Assembly (NCBI GenBank): GCA_015068245.1
Contig: SVKU01000023.1
Coordinates: 1 to 35,502, forward strand
DNA length: 35,502 bases
Source: Oscillospiraceae bacterium
Lineage (GTDB): Bacteria > Bacillota > Clostridia > Oscillospirales > Oscillospiraceae
Direction: 5' to 3'
Positions 22,374 through 30,415 of the stretch are shown here, piece after piece. Positions within the stretch are counted from its first letter, which is position 1. The number at the start of each line of letters is the position of its first letter. The notes under the pieces were generated by a model, which had not been told where the DNA came from, did no database searches, and saw only the letters and a list, made by a program, of their open reading frames with translations. The translations under genes were made by a program, and so were the position numbers.

Positions 22374-22967
22374 TTGTGTTTGGCGTTAAGCATTCTTTGG
22401 ACCGCAATGGTCGCCATATCCCTGCTGTTCTCTTTCTTTGCCGGTACTGCAGATGCCATGTCTTCCGCAGTATTGGAGGGCGCAGCTGAGGCAGTTGCCA
22501 CCGCTGTTTCCATGACAGGACCCGTATGTCTGTGGTGTGGGATTTGTTCGCTTTTGGATGCATCCGGGGTATCTGCAAAACTCAGCCGAATCCTTGCTCC
22601 TGTTTTAAAGCGCATTTTTCCGGAAGCCCGCAAAGACACTCATGTTCTTCAATCGATTTCAGGTTGTGTTACAGCAAATTTTCTCGGGCTTGGCAACGCC
22701 GCAACTCCCCTTGGCATACAGGCTGTAAAGCGAATGACTGCACTTCAAAAAGACAGTTCTGTGGCCAGTGACGGTATGTGCAGATTCATTGTTCTGTGTA
22801 CCGCATCTATTCAGCTGATACCTTCAACTGCTGCAGCTTTACGTTCCTCTATGGGCTGTGCAGCCCCCTTTGATATTCTTCCGGCTGTTTGGGTATCTTC
22901 CATTGTTTCCGTAAGCGTTGGCCTTGGGGTATCCACACTACTGGCAAGGCTTGAAAAAACTTCGTGA
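22374..22967 (+). CDS. spmA: Spore maturation protein A
   Basis: This membrane protein of about 197 residues has the nucleoside-recognition (Gate) domain of SpmA: AEAVATAVSMTGPVCLWCGICSLLDASGV, then ITANFLGLGNAATPLGIQAVKRM (here VTANFLGLGNAATP) and CTASIQLIPSTAAALRS. In Bacillus SpmA and SpmB are needed for spore core dehydration and heat resistance. Start codon choice is unclear: GTG 22371, TTG 22374 and TTG 22380 are in frame, with AAAGGA at 22364-22369. I favour TTG 22374 on spacing. It overlaps spmB by four bases. Confidence 0.93.
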   Translation: MCLALSILWTAMVAISLLFSFFAGTADAMSSAVLEGAAEAVATAVSMTGPVCLWCGICSLLDASGVSAKLSRILAPVLKRIFPEARKDTHVLQSISGCVTANFLGLGNAATPLGIQAVKRMTALQKDSSVASDGMCRFIVLCTASIQLIPSTAAALRSSMGCAAPFDILPAVWVSSIVSVSVGLGVSTLLARLEKTS

Positions 22968-23470
22968 GCAGTTATATCATTCCGCTTATAATCACTGCTG
23001 CAGCCTGTTATTCCTTAAAAAAGCGTCTTGATGTGTACTCTCTTCTGACTTGCGGTGCTGAAGATGGGTTGAAAATCATGCTCAGGATACTGCCAAACCT
23101 TATCATATTGTTAAGCGGCGTTTATATGCTGCGTGCATCAGGTGCGTTGGATATGATAACAACATTGCTGACTCCTGCTTTTAGGTTTCTCGGTATTCCT
23201 CCTGAAACCGCTCCTCTTGTATTGATTCGTCCTTTAAGCGGAAGTGCTGCCCTAGCTGTGGCAGCTGACATAATGAGAACATACGGGGTTGATTCGCAAA
23301 TCGGGCGTACTGCGGCCATAATGCTGGGTTCAACCGAAACCACATTTTACACCATCGCTGTTTACTTTGGCGCAGCAGGTGTAAAAAAGACCCGTTGGGC
23401 AGTACCGGCGGCACTGGCAGCGGATCTTACAGGTTTTGTTATGGCAGCGGTGACTGCGAGATTGTTTTGA
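22964..23470 (+). CDS. spmB: Spore maturation protein B
   Basis: This 168-residue membrane protein is a Gate-domain relative of SpmA. Features are EDGLKIMLRILPNLIILLSGVYMLRASGA near 33-61, TAPLVLIRPLSGSAALAVAADIM and the family stretch MLGSTETTFYTIAVYFGAAGVKKTRW. It starts with GTG at 22964 in a GTGA overlap with the spmA stop, implying translational coupling. Together with spmA it indicates an endospore former. A repeat-rich gap follows, and I see no classical terminator directly behind the gene. Confidence 0.95.
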   Translation: MSSYIIPLIITAAACYSLKKRLDVYSLLTCGAEDGLKIMLRILPNLIILLSGVYMLRASGALDMITTLLTPAFRFLGIPPETAPLVLIRPLSGSAALAVAADIMRTYGVDSQIGRTAAIMLGSTETTFYTIAVYFGAAGVKKTRWAVPAALAADLTGFVMAAVTARLF

Positions 23471-23527
23471 AAGAACTGTCAATGATCGTCCCCTACGGAG
23501 CGGCAGGATAATACTCATCGTAGCAGG

Positions 23528-23553
23528 CGGCGGGAGCAAGCCCCCGCCCTACG
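23528..23553. repeat. GGCGGGAGC-family palindromic repeat
   Basis: An exact copy of GGCGGGAGC...CCCCGCCCTACG in the spmB-argS convergent gap. A partial relative, GTCCCCTACGGAGCGGCAGG, lies at about 23489-23508. Confidence 0.85.
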
Positions 23554-23557
23554 TTTA

Positions 23558-23693
23558 CTCAAAAGCAAACCAACGAAAAGTTTGCTTTTGAGAGAGGAGA
23601 TGCAGCACTGCGTTTGAGCTTTCGGATTTATCCGGAAGCGATTTCGGCAGTGCTTGCATCGACGAGGGGATTTCTCCGCCGACAAAGTCGGCG
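23558..23693. repeat. Composite of three to four hairpins, possible miniature element
   Basis: CTCAAAAGCAAAC (23558-23570) pairs perfectly with GTTTGCTTTTGAG (23580-23592). GATGCA plus GCACTGC (23599-23611) pairs with GCAGTGC plus TGCATC (23647-23660), enclosing GCTTTCGGAT/ATCCGGAAGC (23618-23639). CGCCGAC-AAA-GTCGGCG follows at 23677-23693, then TTCGAAATGACAGC. One of these stems may terminate argS, but none has an obvious U-tract. Confidence 0.6.
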
Positions 23694-23738
23694 TTCGAAA
23701 TGACAGCATTTTTTCTAAATGACAGCTGAGTAAAACTA

Positions 23739-25430
23739 TTACATTTTTTCGGGTGCGGAGATGCCAAGAATGGCAAGACCGATAGCCAGAACATCACGGG
23801 TCTTGGAAGCAAGACAAAGTCTTGCAGCAAGGAGATTTTCCTCCTCACCCTTAATGCGGCAGGCATTGTAGAAGCGATGGAAACGGGAAGCCAGCTCGAT
23901 AAGGTAGCGATTGATCTTGGAGGGGTCGTAATCCCTGGCTGCGGAGCGTACTTCCTCGGGCAGGGCAGACAGCTGCTTGATAAGTTCCTTTTCCTCGTCT
24001 GCAGCCAACAGTGCTTCATCGATATTGGAAGCGGAAACAACCTGACTGCCTTCTGCCTTAAGCGCAGCTATCAGGCTGCAGATACGAGCATGAGCGTACT
24101 GGACATAGTAAACAGGGTTTTCGCTGTCCTGACGGACTGCAAGACCCATATCAAACTCAAGGTGAGTATCGGGACGTGCGTTGAAAGAGAATCGGCAGGC
24201 ATCTGCAGATATCTCGTCCAGCAGGTCGTTGAGAGTGATGGCTTTGCCGGTACGCTTGGAAACCTTAACGGTTTCGCCGTCCTTGACCAGTCGGACAAGC
24301 TGCATGATAAGGAAATCCAGTTTGCTGTTGTCGATACCCAGGGCAGCAATGGAGGCCTTGAAACGGATGGCATGACCATGGTGGTCGGCTCCCCAAACAT
24401 CTATAACACGGTCAAAGCCGCGTTCAATAAACTTATCCCGATGGTAAGCCATATCAACAGCAAAGTAGGTATAGAATCCGTTGCTGCGGCGCAGGACTTC
24501 GTCCTTATCCGCACCGAAATCGGTAGTTTTGAACCACAGTGCGCCGTCTTTCTCGTAGGTATGACCGCTGTCTTCCAGCAGCTTTACGGTTTCGGCAACG
24601 TAGCCGCTTTCATGGAGGCTGCTTTCAGGGAACCAGCAGTCGTACTTGATGCCGTAACGGTCAAGATGCTGGTGCATCAGACCAATGTTGCGTTTGATGC
24701 CAAAACGCATCATTTCATCACGACGTTCAGCAGGTTCCATGGAAAGGTACTTATCCCCTTCCTTATCGTAAATGAGCTGTGCAAGCTCGATAATATCCTG
24801 ACCGTGGTAGCCGTCCTCAGGGAACTCAACGGCATCTTCGCCATGAATGAGCTGGAGATATCTTGCCTCGATGGAACGTCCGAACAACTCGACCTGGTTG
24901 CCCGCATCATTGACGTAGAATTCACGCCAAACATTGTAGCCGGCTTTTTCCAGCACGGATGCCAGGGAATCTCCCAGAACACCGCCTCTGGCGTTGCCGA
25001 TGGTCATGGGGCCGGTGGGGTTGGCGGAAACGAATTCCACCATGACCTTTTCGCCGTGACCTTCGTCTACGCAGCCGTAATCCTTGCCGTCGGCCTCAAT
25101 ACCGCGGAGGACATCGCCGTACCACTTGGGAGAAAGGCGGAAGTTGATGAAACCCGCTCCGGCTATCTCGGCAGAAGCAAAGTAGCTGCCTTCAAGCTCG
25201 AGATTCTCAACTATGGCTTCGGCAATCACTCTGGGAGCCATTCTCATGGGCTTTGCCGACACCATGGCATAGTTGGAAGCATAGTCGCCGTTTTTGGTAT
25301 CCTTAGGGATATCTACTTTATCGTTTACCTCAACATCAGCGGGGAGTTTTCCGGCTTCAACAGCCTTTGCGTAAGCCTGACGTACGAGCAGGGATACCTG
25401 CTCTTTGGCAGTTTTTATCATTTCAGTCAT
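23739..25430 (-). CDS. argS: Arginyl-tRNA synthetase
   Basis: The 563-residue class I synthetase begins with the Arg-specific N-terminal domain (about 1-115, with VDIPKDTKNGDYASNYAMVSAK). The catalytic domain contains VEFVSANPTGPMTIGNARGGVLGD, whose TIGN replaces the HIGH box, then WREFYVNDAGNQVELFGRS and GADHHGHAIRFKASIAALG. KVSKRTGKAITLNDLLDEI is the KMSKS region. The DALR anticodon-binding domain follows, with PVYYVQYAHARICSLI. It charges tRNA(Arg). The ATG at 25430 has AGGATGTG upstream. It is the last gene of ddl-DUF1934-argS, 26 bp behind DUF1934. Confidence 0.97.
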   Translation of the reverse strand: MTEMIKTAKEQVSLLVRQAYAKAVEAGKLPADVEVNDKVDIPKDTKNGDYASNYAMVSAKPMRMAPRVIAEAIVENLELEGSYFASAEIAGAGFINFRLSPKWYGDVLRGIEADGKDYGCVDEGHGEKVMVEFVSANPTGPMTIGNARGGVLGDSLASVLEKAGYNVWREFYVNDAGNQVELFGRSIEARYLQLIHGEDAVEFPEDGYHGQDIIELAQLIYDKEGDKYLSMEPAERRDEMMRFGIKRNIGLMHQHLDRYGIKYDCWFPESSLHESGYVAETVKLLEDSGHTYEKDGALWFKTTDFGADKDEVLRRSNGFYTYFAVDMAYHRDKFIERGFDRVIDVWGADHHGHAIRFKASIAALGIDNSKLDFLIMQLVRLVKDGETVKVSKRTGKAITLNDLLDEISADACRFSFNARPDTHLEFDMGLAVRQDSENPVYYVQYAHARICSLIAALKAEGSQVVSASNIDEALLAADEEKELIKQLSALPEEVRSAARDYDPSKINRYLIELASRFHRFYNACRIKGEEENLLAARLCLASKTRDVLAIGLAILGISAPEKM

Positions 25431-25456
25431 TGTGGTTCACATCCTGATTTCGTATG

Positions 25457-25909
25457 TTATTGTATTAATGTTCTGTCGGAGCTTTCCCGAACGGTTATCA
25501 GAAAAGAACTCTCTCCGGCGATGATATGCTCAATTTCAATCTTGTAGTCTATCTCAAGAGTGCCGCCTGTTTCGCTTAAGTTCGAGCGGACTTTACTGGC
25601 ATCAACGCCGATGGTCAAGGCTCCGAATCCCATATCGTAAAGAGAAAGGTGTTTGCGTCCCGGTTCAAATATCATATGGGACGTTACCGTTCCTTCCCGG
25701 ATAAGACTTGCGGAATTGCCCGACACCTCAAAGGTTGTGGTGGTTCCAGCAAGACCGGTCATTTCGCTTTCGGGGTAGGATATCATATATTTTCCGTCAC
25801 TGCCCCAGAAAATGCCGTCCGTTACCAGCTCCATGGATTCCGGTTTACTGCCCTGAAAAGACTGGCGGCCCTGTATCTCGATAACCACAGGTTTTGTTTC
25901 AATACTCAT
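25457..25909 (-). CDS. DUF1934 (YwiB-like) beta-barrel protein
   Basis: This 150-residue protein matches DUF1934: PVVIEIQGRQSFQGSKPESMELVTDGIFWGSDGKYMISYPESEMTG, then a central HMIFEPGRKHLSLYDMGFGALTIGV and a last strand LEIDYKIEIEHIIAGESSFLITV. The fold is expected to be a small calycin-like barrel. Its biochemical role is unknown. In Bacillus the homologue ywiB also stands directly before argS, so the pairing is conserved. The ATG at 25909 has GGAG eight bases upstream; an ATG four codons earlier lacks a good site. Confidence 0.88.
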   Translation of the reverse strand: MSIETKPVVIEIQGRQSFQGSKPESMELVTDGIFWGSDGKYMISYPESEMTGLAGTTTTFEVSGNSASLIREGTVTSHMIFEPGRKHLSLYDMGFGALTIGVDASKVRSNLSETGGTLEIDYKIEIEHIIAGESSFLITVRESSDRTLIQ

Positions 25910-25945
25910 AATTCGCTCCAATTGCAGTTTATCAGATAAGTTATA

Positions 25946-27010
25946 TCACATCCGGGCTTCAATGGCAAGTTCAATAAGCTTATCTATAAGTTTCGGATAC
26001 TCTATACCGCTGGCAACCATGAGCTTGGGATACATGGAGATGGAGGTAAATCCGGGAATGGTATTTATTTCGTTGAACACCACTCCACTGCCGTCTCTCT
26101 TAACGAAAAAATCTACCCGTGAAAGACCTTTGCATCCGAGGGCTTTGTATATGCGCACAGCAGTATCTCTGACCATTTCGGCTGTCTCATCGGATATCTC
26201 TGCCGGTATCACGTCCACAGAGGTATCTGTGATGTATTTTGCGTCATAGTCGTAAAACTCAGCTCCGGAGATTATCTCTCCGCAAATGGAAGCATAAGGT
26301 TCTCCGTTGCCCAGAACTGCAACTTCTATTTCGTGTCCGTCAATGAACTCTTCCACCAGAGCTTTGCTGTCATACTCAAAAGCCCCTTCCAGTGCGGGCT
26401 GAAGTTCTTCACGATTCTTTACCTTTGACACTCCCACTGAGGAGCCGGTTCCCGCAGGCTTTACAAAAACAGGATAATCAAAGCAGCTTTCTATGCGTGC
26501 TGCCGTCTGCTCGGCCATTCTTTCAAAAACGTCCTTTTTCACCAGCAGCCATTTTGCCTGGGTTATGCCTTCTTTATCTGCCACAAGCTTTGTCATGGTC
26601 TTGTCCATAGCTGCCGCAGAGGCTGAAACATCACTTCCTACGCAGGGTATACCCGCCAGCTGCATCAATCCCTGAACGGAACCGTCCTCACCGTTTTCGC
26701 CATGCAGAACGGGGAAAACGCAGTCCAGCTTGATCGTCCGTATGCCATCGGGTAAGAATACGACCAATCCCTGATCTCTGGCAGGAGATACAATAGCCTT
26801 CATATTATTCGGATTATTCTCCCATTTGCTGCCGGGAAGCTCGGAAAAGTCGTCCCCGCCAAAAAGATACCATGTGCCGTCACGGGTTATTCCCACAGGC
26901 AAAACATTATACTTTTCTTTATCGATATTGTTCAGCACCGATTCAGCCGAACGCAAAGACACCTCGTGTTCGGGCGAAACGCCGCCGAAAAGGATGCAGA
27001 TATTCAGCAT
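25946..27010 (-). CDS. ddl: D-alanine--D-alanine ligase
   Basis: The 354-residue ATP-grasp ligase starts NICILFGGVSPEHEVSLRSAESV, with EHEVS at 14-18. The ATP-grasp core includes YPVFVKPAGTGSSVGVSKV, VEEFIDGHEIEVAVLG, the metal-binding VDFFVKRDGSGVVFNEINTIPGFT, and an omega loop FYDYDAKYITDTS. The Tyr/Lys pair in that loop (DYDAKY) is as in D-Ala-D-Ala ligases rather than vancomycin-type D-Lac enzymes. It makes the dipeptide for peptidoglycan precursors. The ATG at 27010 has AAGGAGG at good spacing. It heads the ddl-DUF1934-argS unit and is divergent from rsmA. A -10-like TATAAT on the minus strand at 27041-27046 may be its promoter. Confidence 0.96.
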   Translation of the reverse strand: MLNICILFGGVSPEHEVSLRSAESVLNNIDKEKYNVLPVGITRDGTWYLFGGDDFSELPGSKWENNPNNMKAIVSPARDQGLVVFLPDGIRTIKLDCVFPVLHGENGEDGSVQGLMQLAGIPCVGSDVSASAAAMDKTMTKLVADKEGITQAKWLLVKKDVFERMAEQTAARIESCFDYPVFVKPAGTGSSVGVSKVKNREELQPALEGAFEYDSKALVEEFIDGHEIEVAVLGNGEPYASICGEIISGAEFYDYDAKYITDTSVDVIPAEISDETAEMVRDTAVRIYKALGCKGLSRVDFFVKRDGSGVVFNEINTIPGFTSISMYPKLMVASGIEYPKLIDKLIELAIEARM

Positions 27011-27110
27011 AGTCGTCCTCCTTATTTGATAGACTGACCCATTATATGCAATATATTAATTGAATCCACAGGATAAAACAAGTAAAACTTTACGGCATGG
27101 CAAATTATAA

Positions 27111-27139
27111 TTGCCAACTTCAAAGATAACTGGTATAAT
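27111..27139 (+). promoter_or_regulatory. Promoter of rsmA
   Basis: TTGCCA (27111-27116) and TATAAT (27134-27139) are 17 bp apart. The start would be near 27146, leaving a 20-nt leader. Confidence 0.7.
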
Positions 27140-27166
27140 TTTTCCTGCAAATGGGGGATAATATTT

Positions 27167-28012
27167 ATGAATCTTTGTAATTTAAGTGAAATAAAAGAGC
27201 TTCTCGGCCGCCATGGATTCCGTTTTTCCAAGTCCATGGGTCAGAACTTCCTTATAGACAAACGTGTACCTCAATCCATTGCCGACTCCATTGAAGATGG
27301 TGACGGCGTTCTTGAAGTCGGCCCCGGTATCGGTCCGCTTACTGTGGAACTATGTGACAGGGCCTCAAAGGTTGTTGCCGTCGAACTGGACAAGACTCTC
27401 CTGCCGGTACTGGACGAAACTCTGGCAGATTTCGACAATGTTACCGTTATCAACAGCGATATCCTCAAAACCAACATCAGGGCAATCGTGGACGAGCATT
27501 TTCAGGGGCTTCACCCGGTAGCTTGTGCCAATCTGCCTTATTATATCACTTCTCCGGCCATATCCGCACTGGTAGACAGCAAGTGCTTTGACTATATAAC
27601 CGTTATGATCCAGAAAGAAGTTGCCCTGCGTATCTGCGCAAAGGCAGGAAGCTCTGACTATGGTGCGTTTTCTGTTTACTGCCGGTACCATACGGAGCCG
27701 GAAATACTGTTCCATGTTCCGCCGTCCTGCTTCTATCCTCAGCCTAAGGTAACATCTTCCGTTATTAAGCTCAAGTGCAGAAAAACTCCTCTTGTTGAAG
27801 TTGACGAGAAGCTGTTTTTCAAAATCGTTAAGCTGTCCTTTGCTCAAAGAAGAAAAACTCTCGTCAACGGTCTGGCAGCAGGATTGCCTCTCAGCAAATC
27901 CGAGATAACTGAAATAATAGTTTCCTGCGGATATCCGGAAAACGTAAGGGGTGAGACCCTTGACGTTGAAGATTTTGCAAAGATCACAAACGCAGTTAAG
28001 GAGAGAATATAA
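27167..28012 (+). CDS. rsmA: 16S rRNA (adenine1518-N6/adenine1519-N6)-dimethyltransferase
   Basis: The 281-residue KsgA family protein has GFRFSKSMGQNFLIDKRVPQSI near residues 18-37, motif I VLEVGPGIGPLTVELCD near 47-63, VAVELDKTLLPVL, and the catalytic NLPYYITSPAI near 122-132. The C-terminal FAQRRKTLVNGL is typical. It dimethylates two adjacent adenines in the 3' hairpin of 16S rRNA during ribosome assembly. GGGGG lies 8-12 bases before the ATG. It is a single gene with its own promoter, followed by an inverted repeat rather than a typical terminator. Confidence 0.97.
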   Translation: MNLCNLSEIKELLGRHGFRFSKSMGQNFLIDKRVPQSIADSIEDGDGVLEVGPGIGPLTVELCDRASKVVAVELDKTLLPVLDETLADFDNVTVINSDILKTNIRAIVDEHFQGLHPVACANLPYYITSPAISALVDSKCFDYITVMIQKEVALRICAKAGSSDYGAFSVYCRYHTEPEILFHVPPSCFYPQPKVTSSVIKLKCRKTPLVEVDEKLFFKIVKLSFAQRRKTLVNGLAAGLPLSKSEITEIIVSCGYPENVRGETLDVEDFAKITNAVKERI

Positions 28013-28026
28013 TATATCAATTGGGG

Positions 28027-28080
28027 CGTCGAGGACGCCGCCCCCTACAATGTTCAAAGTAGGGGCCGGCGTCCTCGACG
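28027..28080. repeat. Long inverted repeat with CCCCTAC/GTAGGGG ends
   Basis: CGTCGAGGACGCCG (28027-28040) and CCCCTAC (28042-28048) pair with GTAGGGG (28059-28065) and CGGCGTCCTCGACG (28067-28080), about 21 bp with one mismatch around a 10-nt loop. It fills the gap between rsmA and the convergent phosphoglucomutase. The GTAGGGG boundary is shared with the GGCGGGAGC family. No U-tract follows. Confidence 0.85.
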
Positions 28081-28087
28081 GCTCATT

Positions 28088-29728
28088 TTATATTCCAATC
28101 AAATTTATGGCATCCGCTCTGATGGATTCAATAATATCCTCAGCATTTTCCCTGCTTTGAGCTTTTGCCATCATATATATTTTCAGCTTTGGCTCGGTTC
28201 CCGATGGGCGAATTATGAGTCTGGCGTTTTCACACTCATATTCCAGAACATCGGTACTGTCGATTTTCAGATGATCGGCGTATCTTGTCACCTTCATATC
28301 AGCAATAGTCTTAACTTTCTTTTTTCTGAGCCGCGCCATTATCCTCTCCCGCAGCTGTTCACCGTTTTTACCGGGAAGCACAATGCTGTCTGTCTTGTTT
28401 ACATAATATCCGTACTTCTGATACAGATTTTCCAGGGCGTCTACAAGGGTCATGCCCTGTTTTTTGTGATATGCGGCCGTTTCGCATATCAGCATAGCTG
28501 CTGCCACGCCGTCTTTATCCCGACAGTATGTGCCGGCCAGATATCCACAGCTTTCTTCAAAAGCAAAAATGAAAAGTTCCGGGCAACCGTTGTCTGCAAG
28601 TGCGGATATCATCTCTCCTATATACTTGAAGCCTACGGGCACGTCCCATGCCTGTCCCCCATAGCTTTTCATTATGGCATCTGCCATGGGTGATGACACG
28701 AAACTTCTTATCATAACAGCCAATTCATAAAGAGGCTCTTTTTTTGTTCTTTCAGCCAGGATCCTATCCAACAGCAAGCAGCCGATTTCGTTACCGGTTA
28801 GCAGTCTATAAGCCTCATTGTGTCTCACAGCAACACCGATTCTGTCGCAGTCCGGGTCAGTGGCAAGGATAATATCAGGATTTGTACGTTCTGCCTGCTC
28901 CATCGCAAGGGAAAATGCTTCGATGTTTTCGGGATTGGGGCTGGGACAGGTGGAAAAGTCAAGGTCGATCTTCATCTGCTCTGCAACCGTATCCATCCTT
29001 GCTCCAAGGCCATGAAGGAATTGGGGCACCACAAACATGCCCGTACCGTTCAGCGGAGTGTACAGCACACTGAGATCTGAGATATCTTCGGCTGTTCGGC
29101 ATGCCAGCACCGCACTAAGATACGCTTTGTAAATATCTCTGTCCACCAGCCGAATCTCACCCTTTTTGCAGTGAGTGGCAAAGCTGTATCGCTTTTTGAC
29201 GAAATAATCTGTCTTCTCCATGGCGGCAGCTATTTGCTTTGTAAACTTGACGGATATCTGCGCACCGTCGGAACCGAAACATTTAAAGCCGTTATACTGT
29301 GACGGGTTGTGGCTTGCAGTTAACATAACACCAGCTCCACACCCCAGTTCACGAATGGCAAAGGACAGCATTGGCAATGGGACAGGCGTTTCGAAAAGCC
29401 AGACTTTAACTCCCTTTTCCGCCAGAGCGCAGGCTGTTTCTTCCGCAAACTTGCGGGAATTGCGGCGGGTATCGTATGCGATGACCGCACTCTGCTCTTT
29501 TCCCAAGACCTTACCAAGCGCAAGGGCTGCACGTCGAACCACATAAATGTTCATGCGGTTTGTGCCTGCGCCCATAACTCCCCGTAATCCCGCAGTGCCA
29601 AAGCTCAACTCACGGTAAAAGCTGTCTGTCCTGTCAGCGGTGTTGTTTTTCAGTTGTTTCAATTCTGCCAGCAGTTCCGGGTTTTTGACGTTCCTGCACC
29701 ACAGGCTGTATGCGTTTTGAATGTCCAT
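28088..29728 (-). CDS. pgcA: Alpha-phosphoglucomutase/phosphomannomutase
   Basis: The 546-residue protein is an alpha-D-phosphohexomutase of the long PgcA type. Motifs in order: LSFGTAGLRGVMGAGTNRMN at 41-60, the phosphoserine loop TASHNPSQYNGFK with Ser139, the metal loop ATDPDCDRIGVA near 285-296, the sugar-binding loop FAFEESCGYLAGT, and the phosphate-binding RPSGTEPKLKIYM near the C-terminus. It interconverts glucose 1-phosphate and glucose 6-phosphate, feeding UDP-glucose and glycogen or envelope glycan synthesis. I chose the ATG at 29728 because AGAGGAA lies just upstream; the in-frame start at 29752 is poorer. Confidence 0.94.
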   Translation of the reverse strand: MDIQNAYSLWCRNVKNPELLAELKQLKNNTADRTDSFYRELSFGTAGLRGVMGAGTNRMNIYVVRRAALALGKVLGKEQSAVIAYDTRRNSRKFAEETACALAEKGVKVWLFETPVPLPMLSFAIRELGCGAGVMLTASHNPSQYNGFKCFGSDGAQISVKFTKQIAAAMEKTDYFVKKRYSFATHCKKGEIRLVDRDIYKAYLSAVLACRTAEDISDLSVLYTPLNGTGMFVVPQFLHGLGARMDTVAEQMKIDLDFSTCPSPNPENIEAFSLAMEQAERTNPDIILATDPDCDRIGVAVRHNEAYRLLTGNEIGCLLLDRILAERTKKEPLYELAVMIRSFVSSPMADAIMKSYGGQAWDVPVGFKYIGEMISALADNGCPELFIFAFEESCGYLAGTYCRDKDGVAAAMLICETAAYHKKQGMTLVDALENLYQKYGYYVNKTDSIVLPGKNGEQLRERIMARLRKKKVKTIADMKVTRYADHLKIDSTDVLEYECENARLIIRPSGTEPKLKIYMMAKAQSRENAEDIIESIRADAINLIGI

Positions 29729-29742
29729 AGTTTCCTCTAAAC

Positions 29743-29783
29743 AAAAAAACACACACTGAAAGGCCCCCTTTATTCAAGGGGGC
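29743..29783 (-). terminator. Terminator-like hairpin after the uvrC-coaD operon
   Basis: GCCCCCTT (29763-29770) pairs with AAGGGGGC (29776-29783). On the minus strand seven T follow after a gap of about 13 bases, so termination efficiency is uncertain and read-through into pgcA is possible. Confidence 0.5.
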
Positions 29784-29799
29784 TGGCATTGCGAAACCA

Positions 29800-29880
29800 T
29801 GACGAGGATCGGCCGCCCAACGGCAACCCCTCCGTCGCGCTTTGCGCGCCACCTCCCCTTACACAGGGGAGGCTTTGGCG
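29800..29880. repeat. Intergenic repeat with CCTCCCCT/AGGGGAGG hairpin
   Basis: CCTCCCCT (29852-29859) pairs with AGGGGAGG (29865-29872) around TACAC. It is preceded by GCGC-TTT-GCGC (29837-29847) and CAACCCCTCCGTC. From memory such elements are widespread in gut Clostridia genomes; here it is the only copy. Confidence 0.6.
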
Positions 29881-29905
29881 TGAGTGCTTTTAACAAATAT
29901 TGTGC

Positions 29906-30403
29906 TTAGATATCCTCAAGAATTGGGGATTCCTGCTTGGGCTGATATCCGGCTGCCACACGGAATTTCTGACGAGTCTGCTTGATCTCGTTCAGCGCTG
30001 CGTTAACAGCTTCTTCAGTGCGCTTAAGGTTGTCGTCAACGTAGTCGTTGGTGACCTTTCTCAGTTCACGGGCCTTCATTTCAGCTTCAGAAATAATACG
30101 CTTGGCTTCGACGTTGGCAGCAGCAACGATCTCTTCCTTGGAGATCATCTGCTTTGCTCTTTCCTCTGCCTGACGTCTGATGGATTCGGCCTCACGCTTG
30201 GCGGCCGTGACAAGCTCGTTGCGGGAATCGAGAATGGTCTTGGCCTGCTTCATTTCGCCGGGAAGCTGGCTGTTGATCTCGTCCAGAAGATCGAGCACCT
30301 TGTCTCTGTCGAGAACGCATTTGTCAGCTCCGATGGGGAAGCTCCGGGCGTCCTGCACCATTTCGTATAATCTGCTAAGCAGTTCTTCAGCTCCACTTGC
30401 CAT
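29906..30403 (-). CDS. Coiled-coil protein, ATPase subunit B-like, function unknown
   Basis: This 165-residue protein has no membrane segment. From about residue 60 to 150 it is a long, highly charged helix with heptad character (KREAESIRRQAEERAKQMISKEEIVAAANVEAKRIISEAEMKARELR), which resembles the stalk of ATP synthase subunit B or the DivIVA coiled coil. The N-terminus contains LDLLDEINSQLPGEMKQA. Such genes are often found right after coaD in Clostridia. A GGAGG seven bases upstream supports the ATG at 30403. It lies 12 bp behind coaD and is last in the uvrC-rsmD-coaD unit. Function cannot be assigned; a scaffold role is a guess. Confidence 0.75.
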   Translation of the reverse strand: MASGAEELLSRLYEMVQDARSFPIGADKCVLDRDKVLDLLDEINSQLPGEMKQAKTILDSRNELVTAAKREAESIRRQAEERAKQMISKEEIVAAANVEAKRIISEAEMKARELRKVTNDYVDDNLKRTEEAVNAALNEIKQTRQKFRVAAGYQPKQESPILEDI

Positions 30404-30415
30404 TGGTCTGCCTCC

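Noticed and set aside
23877-25547. A 556-codon open frame antisense to argS
   Set aside because: It is a mirror frame of a well-supported synthetase, with low-complexity composition and no recognisable motif.
25946-27010. Vancomycin-resistance type ligase (D-Lac or D-Ser)
   Set aside because: The omega loop FYDYDAKY is of the D-Ala-D-Ala type and no vanH, vanX or vanT-like gene is adjacent.
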